The notes under the pieces are model-generated. The model was given only the letters and a program-made list of their open reading frames with translations, was not told where the DNA came from and did not search any database. Below are positions 35,235 to 46,118 of a DNA stretch of 64,000 nt, one piece after another. Made by a program: the position numbers and the translations under genes. Location: assembly GCA_033065855.1 (NCBI GenBank), contig JAVXUO010000904.1:1-64000 (forward strand), given 5' to 3'. The stretch comes from Escallonia rubra. Lineage: Eukaryota; Streptophyta; Magnoliopsida; Escalloniales; Escalloniaceae. Positions within the stretch are counted from its first letter, which is position 1; each line of letters opens with the position of its first letter.

Positions 35235-35876
35235 TTCAATGTACAAGTGATTAGAGAGGAGAAGAAAACCAAAGCAAATTCGAAAGAGGGGAAACTTTTG
35301 GCAAAACTTGTTTAGTGTGCTTCCACTCATGCCCCTGGTATTTCATCACATGTAAAGCACAAAGCTCTTTTAACGGTTAAATGGACAGTTTATTGACATA
35401 AGTACTTTTTAAATTGGTAAAACTTTAAAAAAGAAAAAAAAAACATCTGTAAATAAATTTATATATAGAGGGCTTGATAACTGGTTTACTCAAAGGACAT
35501 TGGCATTATAAGCTTAACAAGTATATTATGCTGCATTCCCCTTTTGGTGGATTTGTTGCTAAATATGTTTTATAACTAGTAGTAGATTTTGTGTACACCT
35601 ACCGAAAGAGTCACTAGTCATTATTCAATACTTTGCAGCCATAGGTTGCGCGCATATATTCCATCGTAACAAGTTCATAAATTAATTCTAACATCTACAT
35701 ATAATGGTCGAGATACAAATATCAGCATAAAATTTTTATCTAATAAAACAAAAAGAGTATATCCTATGTATCTAGCAACAATGAAAATTTACGAATTTTC
35801 TTGTATCTTCGACAATAATTAAAAGTGTTAGACTTATATGATCTTGGTAAAACGAAAGTTGATAGCATATCCATAC
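35235..35876 (-). other. Intron 2 of LRR copy 2
   Basis: Follows donor GTATGG at 35876. Aligns with 41040-41657 (copy 3) and, with a deletion, 499-811 (copy 1). No code. Confidence 0.7.
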
Positions 35877-36232
35877 CTGTCAAGTGGTTTCTAGAAAGAT
35901 ATAACGCCTTAAGCATAGTTAAGTTCCCAATGTCTCTTGGTATACGTCCAGTAAATTTGTTTTCAAACAAGTCCAGAATTTGAAGCTTGGAACATCCAAA
36001 TATAGCCGATGGAATTTGGCCATAGAGATTGTTTTGAGCAAGACTAATCATTTGGAGCTTTGGGCTGTCGCATAATGTTGATGGAATGGCACCAATTAGT
36101 TGGTTTCTATGCCAAATTGCCGCAAGCTTTGAAGATTACCAATGTCCGGTGGAATGTTTCCTTGTAAATGATTATCATCCAAATTGAAGTTCTCAAGCTT
36201 TGATAAGTTACATAGGGAAGGCGGGATGGTGC
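35877..36232 (-). pseudogene. LRR receptor kinase copy 2, exon 2
   Basis: LRRs from acceptor TTCTGCAG (36233) to a donor at 35876. It reads TIPPSLCNLSKLE at the start and LAQNNLYGQIPSAIFGCSK further on. Near 36100 the frame breaks: GGCATAGAAACCAACTAATT replaces the copy 1 sequence, giving a shift and a stop. The exon ends in phase 1 after HLT, matching exon 3 at 20046. Confidence 0.85.
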
Positions 36233-36648
36233 CTGCAGAAAAGGTGAAAAATATAGTGAGCTCTTAAGGCCATTTTAAGCCATAAAAGTGTGATTATAAC
36301 AGTTGTAAGTTGTATCGAAAAAATTTCCAGTTCTAGATTTGGTAACCAAAATTGTGAAAATCGTAAGCCTCTTTGACATCTTGAACCCTTACCTTCCAAG
36401 AACAAAAATTTCAACCATGGCACCAAAATTCCAAATCTGTTGAGAACGAAAGAGATGTCACATTTAATCAAAAAGTACAACTACTAAGCATCCAAAAGTG
36501 AAAGCTTAAGAGGTATGGGTTTGAGGTTAGTTTCCACCCAACTATATTTCACGATTAAGATTTAATTTGAAAGTCAATAAGCGATCTATTGAGAATTTTG
36601 AAGTTGAAACTGCAGTGGTAAAGAAATTACATTAAGTGTAAGTCATAC

Positions 36649-37366
36649 CAGTCAAGTCATTAGAAGCCAGATACAAGTACTTAAGCAACTTTAGGTCCCC
36701 GGTCTCTCTTGGTATCGGTCCAGTGAATTGGTTGAATGACAATGACAGCGTTTGAAGCTTTGAACATTTGCTAAGACTTTATGGAATTTGGCCATTTAAC
36801 TCATTTCCAGATAGACTAAGCTGTTCTAGATTGAGGGAATTGCCAACCACTTCTGGAATCCTTCCTTGTAGAGAATTAAACGTTAAGCTGACCCTCTTAA
36901 GCTTCGATATATTCCATAATGATGGTGGAATGGTGCCCGTAAAGTTGTTATTTACAAGAAAGAGGTGTTCAAGGTTAGGCAACTCATCCAGCCACGCAGG
37001 AAGCCCTCCGCTGAAGTCATTGAAATTCAAGTTGATATCTTTAATTCGGCGCAAATGAGCCATCTCCTTGGGGATACCGCCAGAGAAGCTGTTGTTACTG
37101 AGATCAAGAGAAATGAGGAAGGAGAGATTTATGATGTTTGGGGCAATGGTGCCCAGTAGCCCCATGTTTGATAGGTTCAAGGAGGAAACTCTTCCATGGC
37201 GATTGCAAAGGACTCCAGTCCAGTTACAAACTTGTGTGACAGAGGAGGACTAGCTAATAATTGGGGCTTTCAGGGAGAGAAGTGCATGTTCATCGGTGGT
37301 GATGTTGGTCACCGCGCTTACCGCCCAGAAACTCAGGATTAGAGCCAAAAATACTACTGCTGCCAT
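36649..37366 (-). pseudogene. LRR receptor kinase copy 2, exon 1
   Basis: Signal peptide, LRRNT cap and about seven LRRs of a subfamily XII receptor-like kinase. I start it at the ATG at 37366 (MAAVVFLALILSF), because a one-base loss just upstream breaks the longer start seen in copies 1 and 3. Two nonsense codons are visible: TAG at 37252-37250 in place of the Trp of ITSW, and TAA at 36781-36779 where copy 3 has TCG. The exon ends at a GTATGA donor at 36648. Its position ahead of exon 2 and the far-off exon 3 suggests it was the 5' end of a complete gene. Confidence 0.88.
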
Positions 37367-37676
37367 AGCAATTGGGAAGCAAAGAATCTCACCGTAAGGC
37401 AGTAAGATGTCAGGCCTGGCAAAGCATTCTAAGTTCAGTTATCTTTAAAATGAAGTACGTTGACTCAAGTCCTGATAGACTTGCATTATAAGCCACAAAC
37501 TGATACCTCTGGCCGCCTTTCTGGAAATTTGCATTATAGACGTGAGTATGACTTGACAACTCTTTTATTCTGTGGCCTCTTGTGTGGAAAATTTATTACA
37601 GGATGTACTATTCTTTTGCCCAAGTCCTTAATTATTTACTAGATTAAGCTCACCATATCAACAGGCTACTTAGGAT
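37367..37676 (-). other. Upstream flank of LRR copy 2
   Basis: Resembles the flanks of copies 1 and 3 (TACCTCTGGCCGCC, TTCTTTTGCCCAAGTCCTTA). A hAT begins at 37677. Confidence 0.55.
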
Positions 37677-38742
37677 TAGGGATGGCAATAAGACCCGCAA
37701 CCGGCGGATCCCCGCCCCGCCCCGCTCCTATAGGAGCGGGTCTTTTTGACTTTGACTTGACCACGGGGCGGGTATGATTTTTTTTTAAAAAATCCGCAGT
37801 GGGTTAGGGGCGGGTATGGTATTTAGTCCAAACCGCCCTGTGACCCGCCCCACCCCGCGACCCGCTTCCACCCCGGTATTTAACCCTACTCATCTTTCAT
37901 CCTAGCCGTCCATATCACACCTATATAATATGTCCTTCCTACTTATCATCCCCATTCCCCAACCCTATTTTCCAATCAATCTCTCACTCTCTGCCGACCC
38001 CAAAGGTGCCGCGCCGCCGTCGCGCATCCTTCTCTCCCAGCCTCTCATTTGCACAGTCCCGCGCGCAGCACTCACGCCGTAGAAGTCCAGTCCGCCGTCA
38101 CCGCTGATGTTGAGCATGGCTACCGTCACCAGCGACACAGTCTGGGCTGAGGCGCATTCTACGGACCCGGTGCCGCAATTGTCGGTGAGGCAGTTGAACC
38201 GACCGGTGAGGCCGTAGGAGCATAGAGTGCGAGCCCAGAGCTGACTGGACCATGAGGCAGGGATCAAAAGGGAAGCTAACTCGCCTGGTTTAAGCATGAA
38301 AATGATGGTGGTGAGGGGCGGCGCCCCGTGGCCTGAAACCAGCGCTGGCCAAACAGTGTAGGTGCACTCATTTGCGAGGTTCAAACTCGTTGAGTATACG
38401 CCTGCTGCACAAAGACAGAAAGATGGGTCAAAAACTCAATTGAGACAAAGCGATCATGGCAGTGCCATGATCGCGGGGGCGGTGGTGCTACTGTATTGCG
38501 TGTTGAGTGAAGGCGAAATTGACGATGATGACGACTACCATTGCAGTGATCTACAATGGCCAGTGTGGATCGGGTCGGGTTGGGGTCGGATTACCAGGAA
38601 GACCATCGGATCGGGGGTGGTATCATCATCTACAAACCCGATGGCGGGGCGGGGCGGGGCGGGCGGAGTCACTTATTTGGTGTGGCAGGGTGGGTGCGGA
38701 TTTTATGAAACCCGCATCTGACCTGCCCTATTGCAATCCCTA
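37677..38742 (-). mobile_element. hAT element carrying a gene fragment (Pack-type)
   Basis: Ends TAGGGATGGCAATA (left) and, complemented, TAGGGATTGCAATA (right). The TSD is CTTAGGAT (37669-37676) against CTTAGGTT (38743-38750), 7 of 8. Arms carry GGCGGATCCCCGCC and GGGGCGGGGCGG motifs as in the 24.7-33.3 kb hAT. The core holds a thaumatin-like gene fragment, not transposase. An inverted repeat (arms CGATCATGGCA) lies near 38450-38473. Confidence 0.9.
38085..38404 (-). pseudogene. Captured thaumatin-like (PR-5) gene fragment
   Basis: The minus strand reads GVYSTSLNLANECTYTVWPA, then GHGAPPLTT, LIPASWSSQLWARTLCSY, FNCLTDNCGTGSVECA and GDGGLDFYGVS. These are the conserved N-terminal 100 or so residues of plant thaumatin-like proteins, which are secreted, Cys-rich and often pathogen-induced. 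Five of the usual sixteen Cys are present. Just upstream, TTTCTGTCTTTGTGCAG is a good intron acceptor at the place where this family has an intron after the signal-peptide exon, so genomic DNA was captured, not cDNA. Similarity stops at FYGVS, where about half the domain is missing. Both borders lie inside the hAT. Confidence 0.85.
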
Positions 38743-38896
38743 CTTAGGTTGGCACGCTAGCAGAAGTGTAAAAAAAGAGGACAATGGTGCATAAGGTCTA
38801 ACGCTCCTAATGATTGGGGTCAACTATTTAACACCATGCAATATTTATTCAAACCAACATTGTCCTATCACCTCAAACGTTAACCCCTTTAGTTAC

Positions 38897-39314
38897 TGAT
38901 GTAGAAGAAAATGCTACCCACGAGATGGTGCCACGTGTCACCATATTGTGACACCAAAACTATCAGAACCACTAACGGGGAAGTGGAAAGCCTTAACCGC
39001 CCACCATTATGGCAATAACTCTCCACTTAGTAGTATTAACTACCCATTAGTGGAAATAACCTCCCATGAACCTGGTAACTCCCAAATTAATGGGAAATAA
39101 CTACCCACAAGGTAGAGAGCCATATAAAAGGAGAGAAGAAAGGTGATGGGTGGTAAGTAATTTCTATTTAGAGTTTACACTAAATCCATCTTGAGTTTAT
39201 TTTGATTTAAGCATCGGAGATTTTTCGCCGAAAATTCTTCCGGCGAGTTACCGGTGTTGTTTTTTTGTTGTGCATGTCTATTCACGAATCAAGTTCCAGA
39301 TTTTATCCACAACA
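38897..39314 (+). mobile_element. Solo LTR
   Basis: A 418-base unit starting TGATGTAG and ending CACAACA, with exact 5-bp TSD GTTAC at 38892-38896 and 39315-39319. A promoter-like CATATAAAAGGAG lies at about 39121. No primer-binding site follows, so it is probably left after recombination between two LTRs. Strand assigned from the TATA-like box. Confidence 0.8.
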
Positions 39315-39477
39315 GTTACGTACTTAGAGGGAGATTACATCATATAAGGAGTGGTTGAAACCTCCCACTACTACTTCCACTTTTCCACCTGCAGGTATTA
39401 CTAATGCAATATCTGCTGCAACACATGATACTATTGCACAGCAATATCCTGTTGGAGATCAGCAGAATATCAATTTA

Positions 39478-39788
39478 TGGCTTCCGCTGCCGCTGAACTT
39501 ATTTGGCTCTCTACACTTCTCCGTGACATTGGAGTTCCACTACAGTTGCCTCCGCTTCTTCACTGTAATAATCTCAGTGCTTTGCATATGACAGTCAATC
39601 TGTTATTCCATGGTCGTACGAAGCACATAGAAATTGATTATCATTTCGTGCGTGAGAAAGTTGCTTTTGGTAATCTTGTTACGCGGTATGTCAGTTCAAA
39701 CGCTCAAATCGCTAACATTTTCACTAAGCCTCTATCTCGAGAATCGTTTCAATTATTAGGTAGCAAATTAGGCCTTTGCAAACAATGA
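39478..39788 (+). pseudogene. Copia RNase H C-terminal relic
   Basis: Reads AAAELIWLSTLLRDIGVPLQ, HCNNLSALHM, FHGRTKHIEIDYHFVREKVA and IFTKPLSRESFQLL to a stop: the end of a Ty1/copia polyprotein. The catalytic Asp of the family's CDN motif is Asn here (CNN). The rest of pol is gone; the 39320-39477 sequence ahead is unrelated or rearranged. Confidence 0.85.
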
Positions 39789-39801
39789 GGTCGGAGTTTT
39801 A

Positions 39802-40008
39802 TATGTTGCTTGTTCTTGTAGTCTTTATTCTAATGTCAAAACCAACCCTCAATGAATACGCTCGAAACCATTCTTCGGCTTCTTCCAATGTTTGAAATGT
39901 TCGTCCTAGATACGGATCACTAGCACCTACGGGGGTGTTGGAGCTCGTTACGAAATCAGACATTGTGAAACAAGACCTAGGTAGAAATAGACTACGCTTA
40001 ACAATCAA
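39802..40008 (-). pseudogene. FAR1-type DNA-binding domain relic
   Basis: The minus-strand frame includes DPYLGRTFQTLEEAEEWFRA and YSLRVGFDIRIKTTRTSN, which resembles the start of the FAR1 DNA-binding domain (PxxGxxFxxxxEAxxFYxxYAxxxGF) of the FAR1/FRS family, descended from MULE transposases. Fewer than 60 residues remain, ending in a stop. It could come from an FRS gene or a MULE. Confidence 0.6.
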
Positions 40009-40519
40009 ATGGCATTTCTAACTGAAAATATTACCTCAAAATTATCTTGGCGAATAGACCAATTTAGGATGACAAATATACCATATACATAATCTCAAAA
40101 GAGTATCCAATTTAACAATTATTAATTTATTGAACATAACAAATTGAAATTACTAAGATAAATAGACAAATTCATCACGCCAAAATACAACAAACATATC
40201 TCAAAAATTCGAATTTAAATAGGATAAATTTTTCGAAGTTAGCGAACCTAAAAAAAATCAAATTTAACTATAATGAATTTGTTTAAAGTTAACAAATTAA
40301 TTTCTAGAACATCACAAAAAATCTTTACTTTTTTGTCCAAAAAAATAAATATATACTTTATCAGTCAATTCATAAAGAAAACTTCACCATTCACAAACTT
40401 AGCTTGCTTGAGTGAAGCTTGAAGCAAGTGTTACTCGAAGCTTGAAGGGAGTTGAAAATGGAAGCAAGGGAGTCTGAAGGAGAAGAAAATTGTACGTGCT
40501 GAAAGAGCTGAGAATCTTT
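40009..40519. other. AT-rich stretch, no gene
   Basis: Runs of AATTTAAATA-like sequence, then a GAAGCTTGAAG-type direct repeat at about 40400-40450. Nothing assignable. Confidence 0.4.
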
Positions 40520-40810
40520 TGGGGATAGGCAATAGTGTCCGCGATACTGTATAGCGGACCGCATTGGCGACAACTTTGACGTGTGCAGAAATAAAGGTAC
40601 AGATATTAATGGAAGTGTGTCAGTCCCGTCAGTCAAAAAGCTATCTGCGACTAGTCAAAAAGCTGTCCGCTACACAGTGTCGCGGACAGCTTTTTGACTG
40701 ACGGTTGTCAGGATCAATCAGTCGTCCGCTACACAGTGTAGCGGACAAGGGAGGAGGGGCAATATGGTAAAAAAAATCGTCCGCTACACTATGTAGCGGA
40801 CGACTGACAA
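40520..40810. repeat. Cluster of GTCCGCTACAC hairpins
   Basis: At least three palindromes with arms GTCCGCTACAC / GTGTAGCGGAC or close variants: about 40663-40689, 40724-40746 (perfect arms, one-base loop) and 40779-40802. A degenerate fourth lies near 40537. An inverted pair GTCAGTCAAAAAGCT / AGCTTTTTGACTGAC encloses the first. Likely subterminal structure of an unrecognised DNA transposon. Confidence 0.7.
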
Positions 40811-40915
40811 CTTTTGAAAAAAAAAAAAGATCTGGTCCGTCCATCCTTTGGGGATGGACGGCTAGATCGCGCTAGCAAAATCTCCTATTTTGCTAGCGCT
40901 CTCAACGGATTAGCT

Positions 40916-40917
40916 CC

Positions 40918-41003
<86 letters not shown>
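40916..41003. repeat. (TA)n/(TGTA)n microsatellite
   Basis: Compound TA and TGTA run of nearly 90 bases. Tyr/Ile-rich reading frames across it are artefacts. Confidence 0.95.
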
Positions 41004-41006
<3 letters not shown>

Positions 41007-41039
41007 TATGTGATGCCAAGGAAAGTGGGTTCGTACCTA

Positions 41040-41657
41040 GTAGTTAGGGAGGAGAAGAAAAATGAGAAAATTCGAAACAGGGAAAACTTTGGCTAAAAGG
41101 CTAAAGTTTTTTTGCGTGCTTCCACTGATGCCTTTTGTATTTCATCACAGCTAAAGCACAGCGCTCTTTTGACATTTAAATGGATAGAATTCAGACAGAA
41201 GTACTTCTTAAATTGGTAAAACTTGATAAAGTGCTAGCTAAATAACTTCAAAATATCAAGGGCTTGATAACTAGTTAACTCAAAGGATAGCAGTGAAATG
41301 ATAAGCCTAACAAGTATATTACGCTGCATTTCCCTTTTGGTAGATTTGTTGCTAAATACGTTTTCTAACTAGCGATAGATTTTGTGTATACTTTAAGAGT
41401 CACTAGTCATTAGTTATCACTTTGCAGCCATAGGTTGCATATTTTTCCATAGTAACAACTTCACAAATTAAATCTAACATCTACATTTAATAGTCGAGAT
41501 ACAGATCTCAGGATAAAGCATTTACCTAAGAAAACATAAAATAGTGTATCCTATGTACTTAGCAATAGAAAAGTTACGAATTTTCTTGTATCTTGAACAA
41601 TATTTCCAAGGGACTTGTATCATCTCTGAAAAAGATAAGTTGATGGCAGATCCATAC
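41040..41657 (-). other. Intron 2 of LRR copy 3
   Basis: Homologous to 35235-35876. Begins at donor GTATGG (41657). No code. Confidence 0.7.
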
Positions 41658-41981
41658 CTGTCAAGTGGTTGTCATAGACAAATAGCACCTCCAGCATGGT
41701 TAGATTCCCAACCTCTCTTGGTATAGGTCCAGTAAATTTGTTTTTCGACAACACCAGGCGTTTAAGAGTGGAACTTTGAGATATACCCAATGGAATTTTT
41801 CCATAGTGATTGTTTCCAGGAAGAAAAGTAATTTGGAGCTCTGGGATGTTGCATAGTGTTGATGGAAATGTTTGGGTTGAAAGATTACCAATGTCCATGG
41901 GAATGTTTCCTTGTAGAGAATTATCATGCAAATTGAAGATCTCAAGCTTTGATAAGTTACATAGAGAAGGCGGGAGAGTGC
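41658..41981 (-). pseudogene. LRR receptor kinase copy 3, exon 2
   Basis: Open LRR frame (LPPSLCNLSKLEIFNLHDNS to LEVLFVYDNHLTG) aligned with exon 2 of copies 1 and 2, with about a dozen residues lost after GNLS. The splice acceptor is destroyed: where the others have CAG|GCAC, this copy has CAC|GCAC (41984-41981). Exon 1 lies beyond the gypsy element at 52859. Confidence 0.85.
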
Positions 41982-42434
41982 GTGTATAAAATGTCAAAAA
42001 TACAGTAAGCTCTCAAGGCCATTTAAAGCCGTAAAGTTGTGATTATAACAGCTGTGAGTTGTACCAAAAATAGTTTTATGTTCTTGATTTGGTAACCGGA
42101 GTGGAAAAAATAGTGAGCCTCTTTAACGTCTTGAACCCTGACCTTTCACACACAGAAATCTCAACCTTGGCACTAAATCTTCACATCCATGGAAAACAAA
42201 TGAGATGTCACCGTTTATCAAAAACTACAAATCCTAAGCATCAAAAAGTGAATCCTTAAGGATTAAAAGCCTCGGTTTTGAAAAAAGAATTTTATTATGA
42301 GATTATTTCCAACTAGCATATGTTCCGGGATTTAAAGACTCAATTTGAAAGTCAAGAGTCCAATTGTTGAGAATTTTGAAGTTTAAACTGCAGTTGGGCC
42401 AAAAGAGAATACAATAAACATAAATCATACCAGT
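41982..42434 (-). other. Intron 1 of LRR copy 3
   Basis: Aligned with intron 1 of copies 1 and 2. Its first bases (GTATGA donor) survive next to the gypsy TSD at 42430-42434. Confidence 0.7.
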
Positions 42435-42856
42435 TGATATAGCTAAATATATCCACCCAGCCAACTGAGGACACGTGGCATGGTTGACTTTGAGTGGACT
42501 AAGGAATCTGTATCGGGACAGATTCTAAGAGAGGTGATAGAAGCCGTTTAGGACTCAATTGCTAAAAAGAGAGTCCTAACATGGCCCTAATACGTTAAGG
42601 TTCAGTCAGAAAAGAGTCCTAAAAAAGAGAGGCGTCTGGAAATGGCCTATATAAGGGGAAAATCTTGAGGTACACAGACAAGTTCACACACACGCACGCC
42701 CAGTGCATTTCAGCTATTCAGAACTCTATCCTTATAGAAACATTCTGACTGTAGCATCGGAGCCGCCTCCACTGGAACATCCCGGTGGTCACTTTGTGCT
42801 TTGTTTTGCAAGTTCATTTCCTAGCTGTGGTCCCGATCAAGATCTAAGTAGTAACA
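42435..42856 (+). repeat. Gypsy 5' LTR
   Basis: Starts TGATATAGC, ends GTAGTAACA. TATA-like CTATATAAGGGG near 42647-42658 is the likely promoter. Confidence 0.95.
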
Positions 42857-42859
42857 TTT

Positions 42860-42878
42860 TGGCGCCACCCGTGGGACC
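42860..42878 (+). promoter_or_regulatory. Gypsy primer-binding site
   Basis: TGGCGCCACCCGTGGGACC begins three bases after the LTR. The TGGCGCC start is usual for plant gypsy elements; I do not assign the tRNA. Confidence 0.7.
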
Positions 42879-42889
42879 GACAGGGAACA

Positions 42890-44080
42890 TGCCTAGGCAA
42901 TCATCTTCAGACACTCTTCCAGCCAGTCGCTCCGTCCAAAATCGACGAGCGAGGTCAAGTGGCACCCGCCGAAGAGGTCGGTAACCAACACCATCCCAAC
43001 AACATTCCAGTAACGACTGGATTAATATGACTTCAGTCACCCCGAAGATGACTGACAGCTCCCAGGGAACTCGTTCTCCAACCCCTCTTCTAAAGAGAAG
43101 AAACTTGCGCCATCGCCTGACTCGAAAGTTGTTTGACACTCCGAACGCAGATCTGACCAGAGAAGTCCACGAACTTAAGGGCGTGATAACTACCTTACAG
43201 AAAAAGCTTGAAGTGGTGGCCCCGACGATTTCTACTAACCAGACACATCTAGATCCCAGCGACCTTCGTCTTAGACTGACCTCAAGGTCTAGCTATGGTT
43301 GAAGGCATAAATCAGAGACTGATCCCAGCTATCAGCCAGAACAAGAAATCGAGAAACATGTCACCAAAAGTGGTTCATGTTTCCAACACGAGAAGTCAAT
43401 GGAGGATAGCACGAATTCGCCTCCTGTTGTAGGCGTCGAAATCCGAGATCGACGCTGCGCAGACCAAAGGCATTGTCCCCAAGGACGAATCCATGGCTCC
43501 ACACGAAAAGTTTGTCCCCAAGGACAAACTTCTCACAAAACCATCTTCGGGCCTTGCCCAGAAGAATTCACTCCCCCAAGGGAGGATTCTCGATACCCCA
43601 CGTCCAAAATAATTGAGAAGGCGAAACTTCCTCCTAATTTTTGGATGCCACAGTGCGATTTATCTGATGGGAGCGGAGACCCTGGAGAGCATGTTTATCA
43701 ATTTCAAACAAATATGCTACTTCTCCAGGTCTCAGATGCCATCATGTGCCGGGCATCCCCCACCGCTTTAAGGAAGCCGGCGTATGCTTGGTTTAAGTCT
43801 CTACGACCCAGGTCCATCCATTCCTTCGCTCAGCTGTCTAACTTGTTTCAGAACCATTTTTGTGAGCAGCTGAACTCGAAGGAAGAATTCAGCAAGTCTT
43901 CTCAACGTGGTCCAGAAAAGGAACGAATCCTTGTCGCGGTATTTGGGACGCTTTAATGCGGCGACATTAGAAATAGATAACCTGGATGAGTCAGTAAAGT
44001 ACACAGCTTTTATGCACGGGCTTCGTCCTACAATCAAGTTTTCATTTGCGGTAAATAAGACCCCCCTGGAAGCATGAGCG
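42890..44080 (+). pseudogene. Gypsy gag (broken)
   Basis: Capsid-like region. It starts MPRQSSSDTLP and stops at 42982-42984, continues in another frame (43027-43302, stop) and again at 43399-43956 with the retrotransposon-gag block (EHVYQFQTNML, AYAWFKSLRPRSI). It then shifts once more to YLGRFNAATLEI and HGLRPTIKFSF before a TGA near 44078. At least two frame changes and three stops. Confidence 0.85.
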
Positions 44081-44155
44081 CCTTGTTGGATAAAGCCAAC
44101 AAGTACATCCAGGCCGAAGAATACTTAGAAAGCCACAAAGGACACCGAGGGGACA

Positions 44156-45170
44156 ATGGGCAAGAGCAAGAAAAGAGAGCTCGAGGATAGTCCAAGAGGT
44201 GGACGGAGTTTTAAGCGTTCAAGAAGGGACGAAAGGCGCCCCAAAGAGATGTTCGATATGAAGAATCTGACGCCATTGACTGCCAGACCATCGCAGATTC
44301 TCCAAGGGATAAAAGATAAAGAAATATTGGAAAGACCAGACAAGATGAGGTCGGCGCCTAGCAAGAGAGATAGAAATTTGTGGTGCCGTTACCACAATGA
44401 CCATGGCCATACTACTGACAATTGTGAATCGCTCAAGCGTGCAATAGAAGCTCTTATCAAACGCGGACACTTGCGAGGGTATGTCAATCGGAGAAATGAA
44501 AAAAAGGAAGCCACTCCCTTAGCGGGAAGAGAAGAAGTGCAAGAGAATGCGGGCATCATCAATACTATCTCGGGAGGAATCGCCGCAGGAGGCTCTTCTG
44601 GACAAGGATGAAAAGCTTACGTAAGGGAAGTCCTCACAACTGTGGGACCGTCGACTAAAAAGCAGAAGATAGAACCGCCCCAACAATATCCTTCTCTGAT
44701 GACGATGTGGGAGACACAAGAACCCCTCATGACGACCCCCTGGTAGTTACACTTCGGGTGGGAAACTTCGACATGAAAAGAATCCTCGTAGATAATAGGA
44801 GCTCAGCGGAAGTAATTTTTTATGAGGCGTTTCAAAAAATGAACATCCCATCCGACCGCTTACGGAAGATAGATACGCCTCTATACGGTTTCTCTAACCA
44901 CCCTGTTGTTTGCGAGGGAATTATTGCATTACCAGTGACTGTGGGTCCCTTCCAACCCAAGTTAAGCTAATGCTAGATTTCGTGGTGGTATCAACATACC
45001 ACATGAAAATAAAATTTTGGGCCTATAATGCAATTCTGGGCCGAGCAGCGTTAAACCAATTAAGGGCGGTGGTATCAACGTACCACATGAAAATGAAATT
45101 CCCTACGGAGAATAGAGTTGGGGAAGTTAAGGGAGACCAGGTGGTGGCTCAGCAGTGCTACATGGTGTCA
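44156..45170 (+). pseudogene. Gypsy zinc-knuckle region and protease
   Basis: 44156-44611 has the Tat gag tail (CRYHNDHGHTTDNCESLKRA). 44707-44970 is the aspartic protease, with ILVDNRSSAEVIF where the family has D-x-G-S-S; the catalytic Gly is Arg, so it should be inactive. A frame change near 44960 precedes FWAYNAILGRAALNQLRAVV. A duplicated VVSTYHMK block (44981 and 45069) is a small internal repeat. Confidence 0.8.
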
Positions 45171-45197
45171 TGCTGAAACAGAGCCAATGAAACCCTT

Positions 45198-46118
45198 ATG
45201 ATTGAAGATCTGAGGGATGAGACCAAAGTCGAGAGAGGCAAACCCGTTGAAGACCTCATTGATATCGAGTTATATCCAGGAAATGAAGAAAAGACAGTGA
45301 GGGTGGGAACAGGTTTGTCAGACGACCTCAAGCTCAAGCTTGTAGACTTATTGCAAAGTTACTCATACATCTTCGCTTGGACAGCATCTGATATGCCCGT
45401 GATTGATCCGAAAGTGGTCACCCATAAGTTGAATGTTGACCCGCTCAAGAAGCCGGTCAAGCAAAAGAAGAGGACGTTCGCTCCAGAGAGACAAGTTAAA
45501 ATCGAATAAGAAGTTGACAAGTTGTTGGCAGCCGGATTCATTGAGGAGATATCATACCCTGATTGGATCGCCAACGTCGTGATGGTACCCAAGTCAAGCG
45601 ACCGTTGCCGCATATGCATCGATTTCACTGACCTCAACAAGGCCTGCCCAAATGACAGTTACCCGTTACCACGAATTGATATTTTGATTGATGCAACTTC
45701 GGGTCATGAGCTGTTGAGTTTCATGGATGCGTACTCTGGTTACAACCAGATCAAGATGAGCATAGATGATATTCCCAAGACCTCCTTTATTACAGAACGG
45801 GGATTATATTGCTACAAAGTCATGCCTTTTGGACTCAAGAACGCGAGGGCAACTTATCAGCGCCTCGTTAACATGATCTTCCGCGATTCAATTAGGAAAA
45901 ATATGGAGGTATACGTGGATGACATGCTGGTAAAGAGTGTAGAAGCCAAGGCTCGTGTGAAAGACCTCAAGGAAACCTTTGACATCCTGAGAGCTTACAA
46001 TATGAAGCTAAACCCACTCAAGTGTGTGTTTGGCGTAGCGTAAGGGAAATTCTTAGGATTCATGGTATCTTAGCGGGGTATCGAAGCCAACCCAGAGAAG
46101 ATAGGCGCTATTCATGCC
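45198..46118 (+). pseudogene. Gypsy reverse transcriptase (stops)
   Basis: RT of the element. The lead-in is at 45198-45509, ending at a TAA after VKIE. The palm continues 45522-46043 with CIDFTDLNKACPND, MPFGLKNARATYQ and the catalytic YVDDMLVKS. A TAA at 46041-46043 and a TAG near 46072 cut the C-terminal part (the latter before RGIEANPEKI). Confidence 0.88.

Noticed and set aside
40814..41047. Tyr/Ile-rich frame
   Set aside because: Translation of the TA/TGTA microsatellite.
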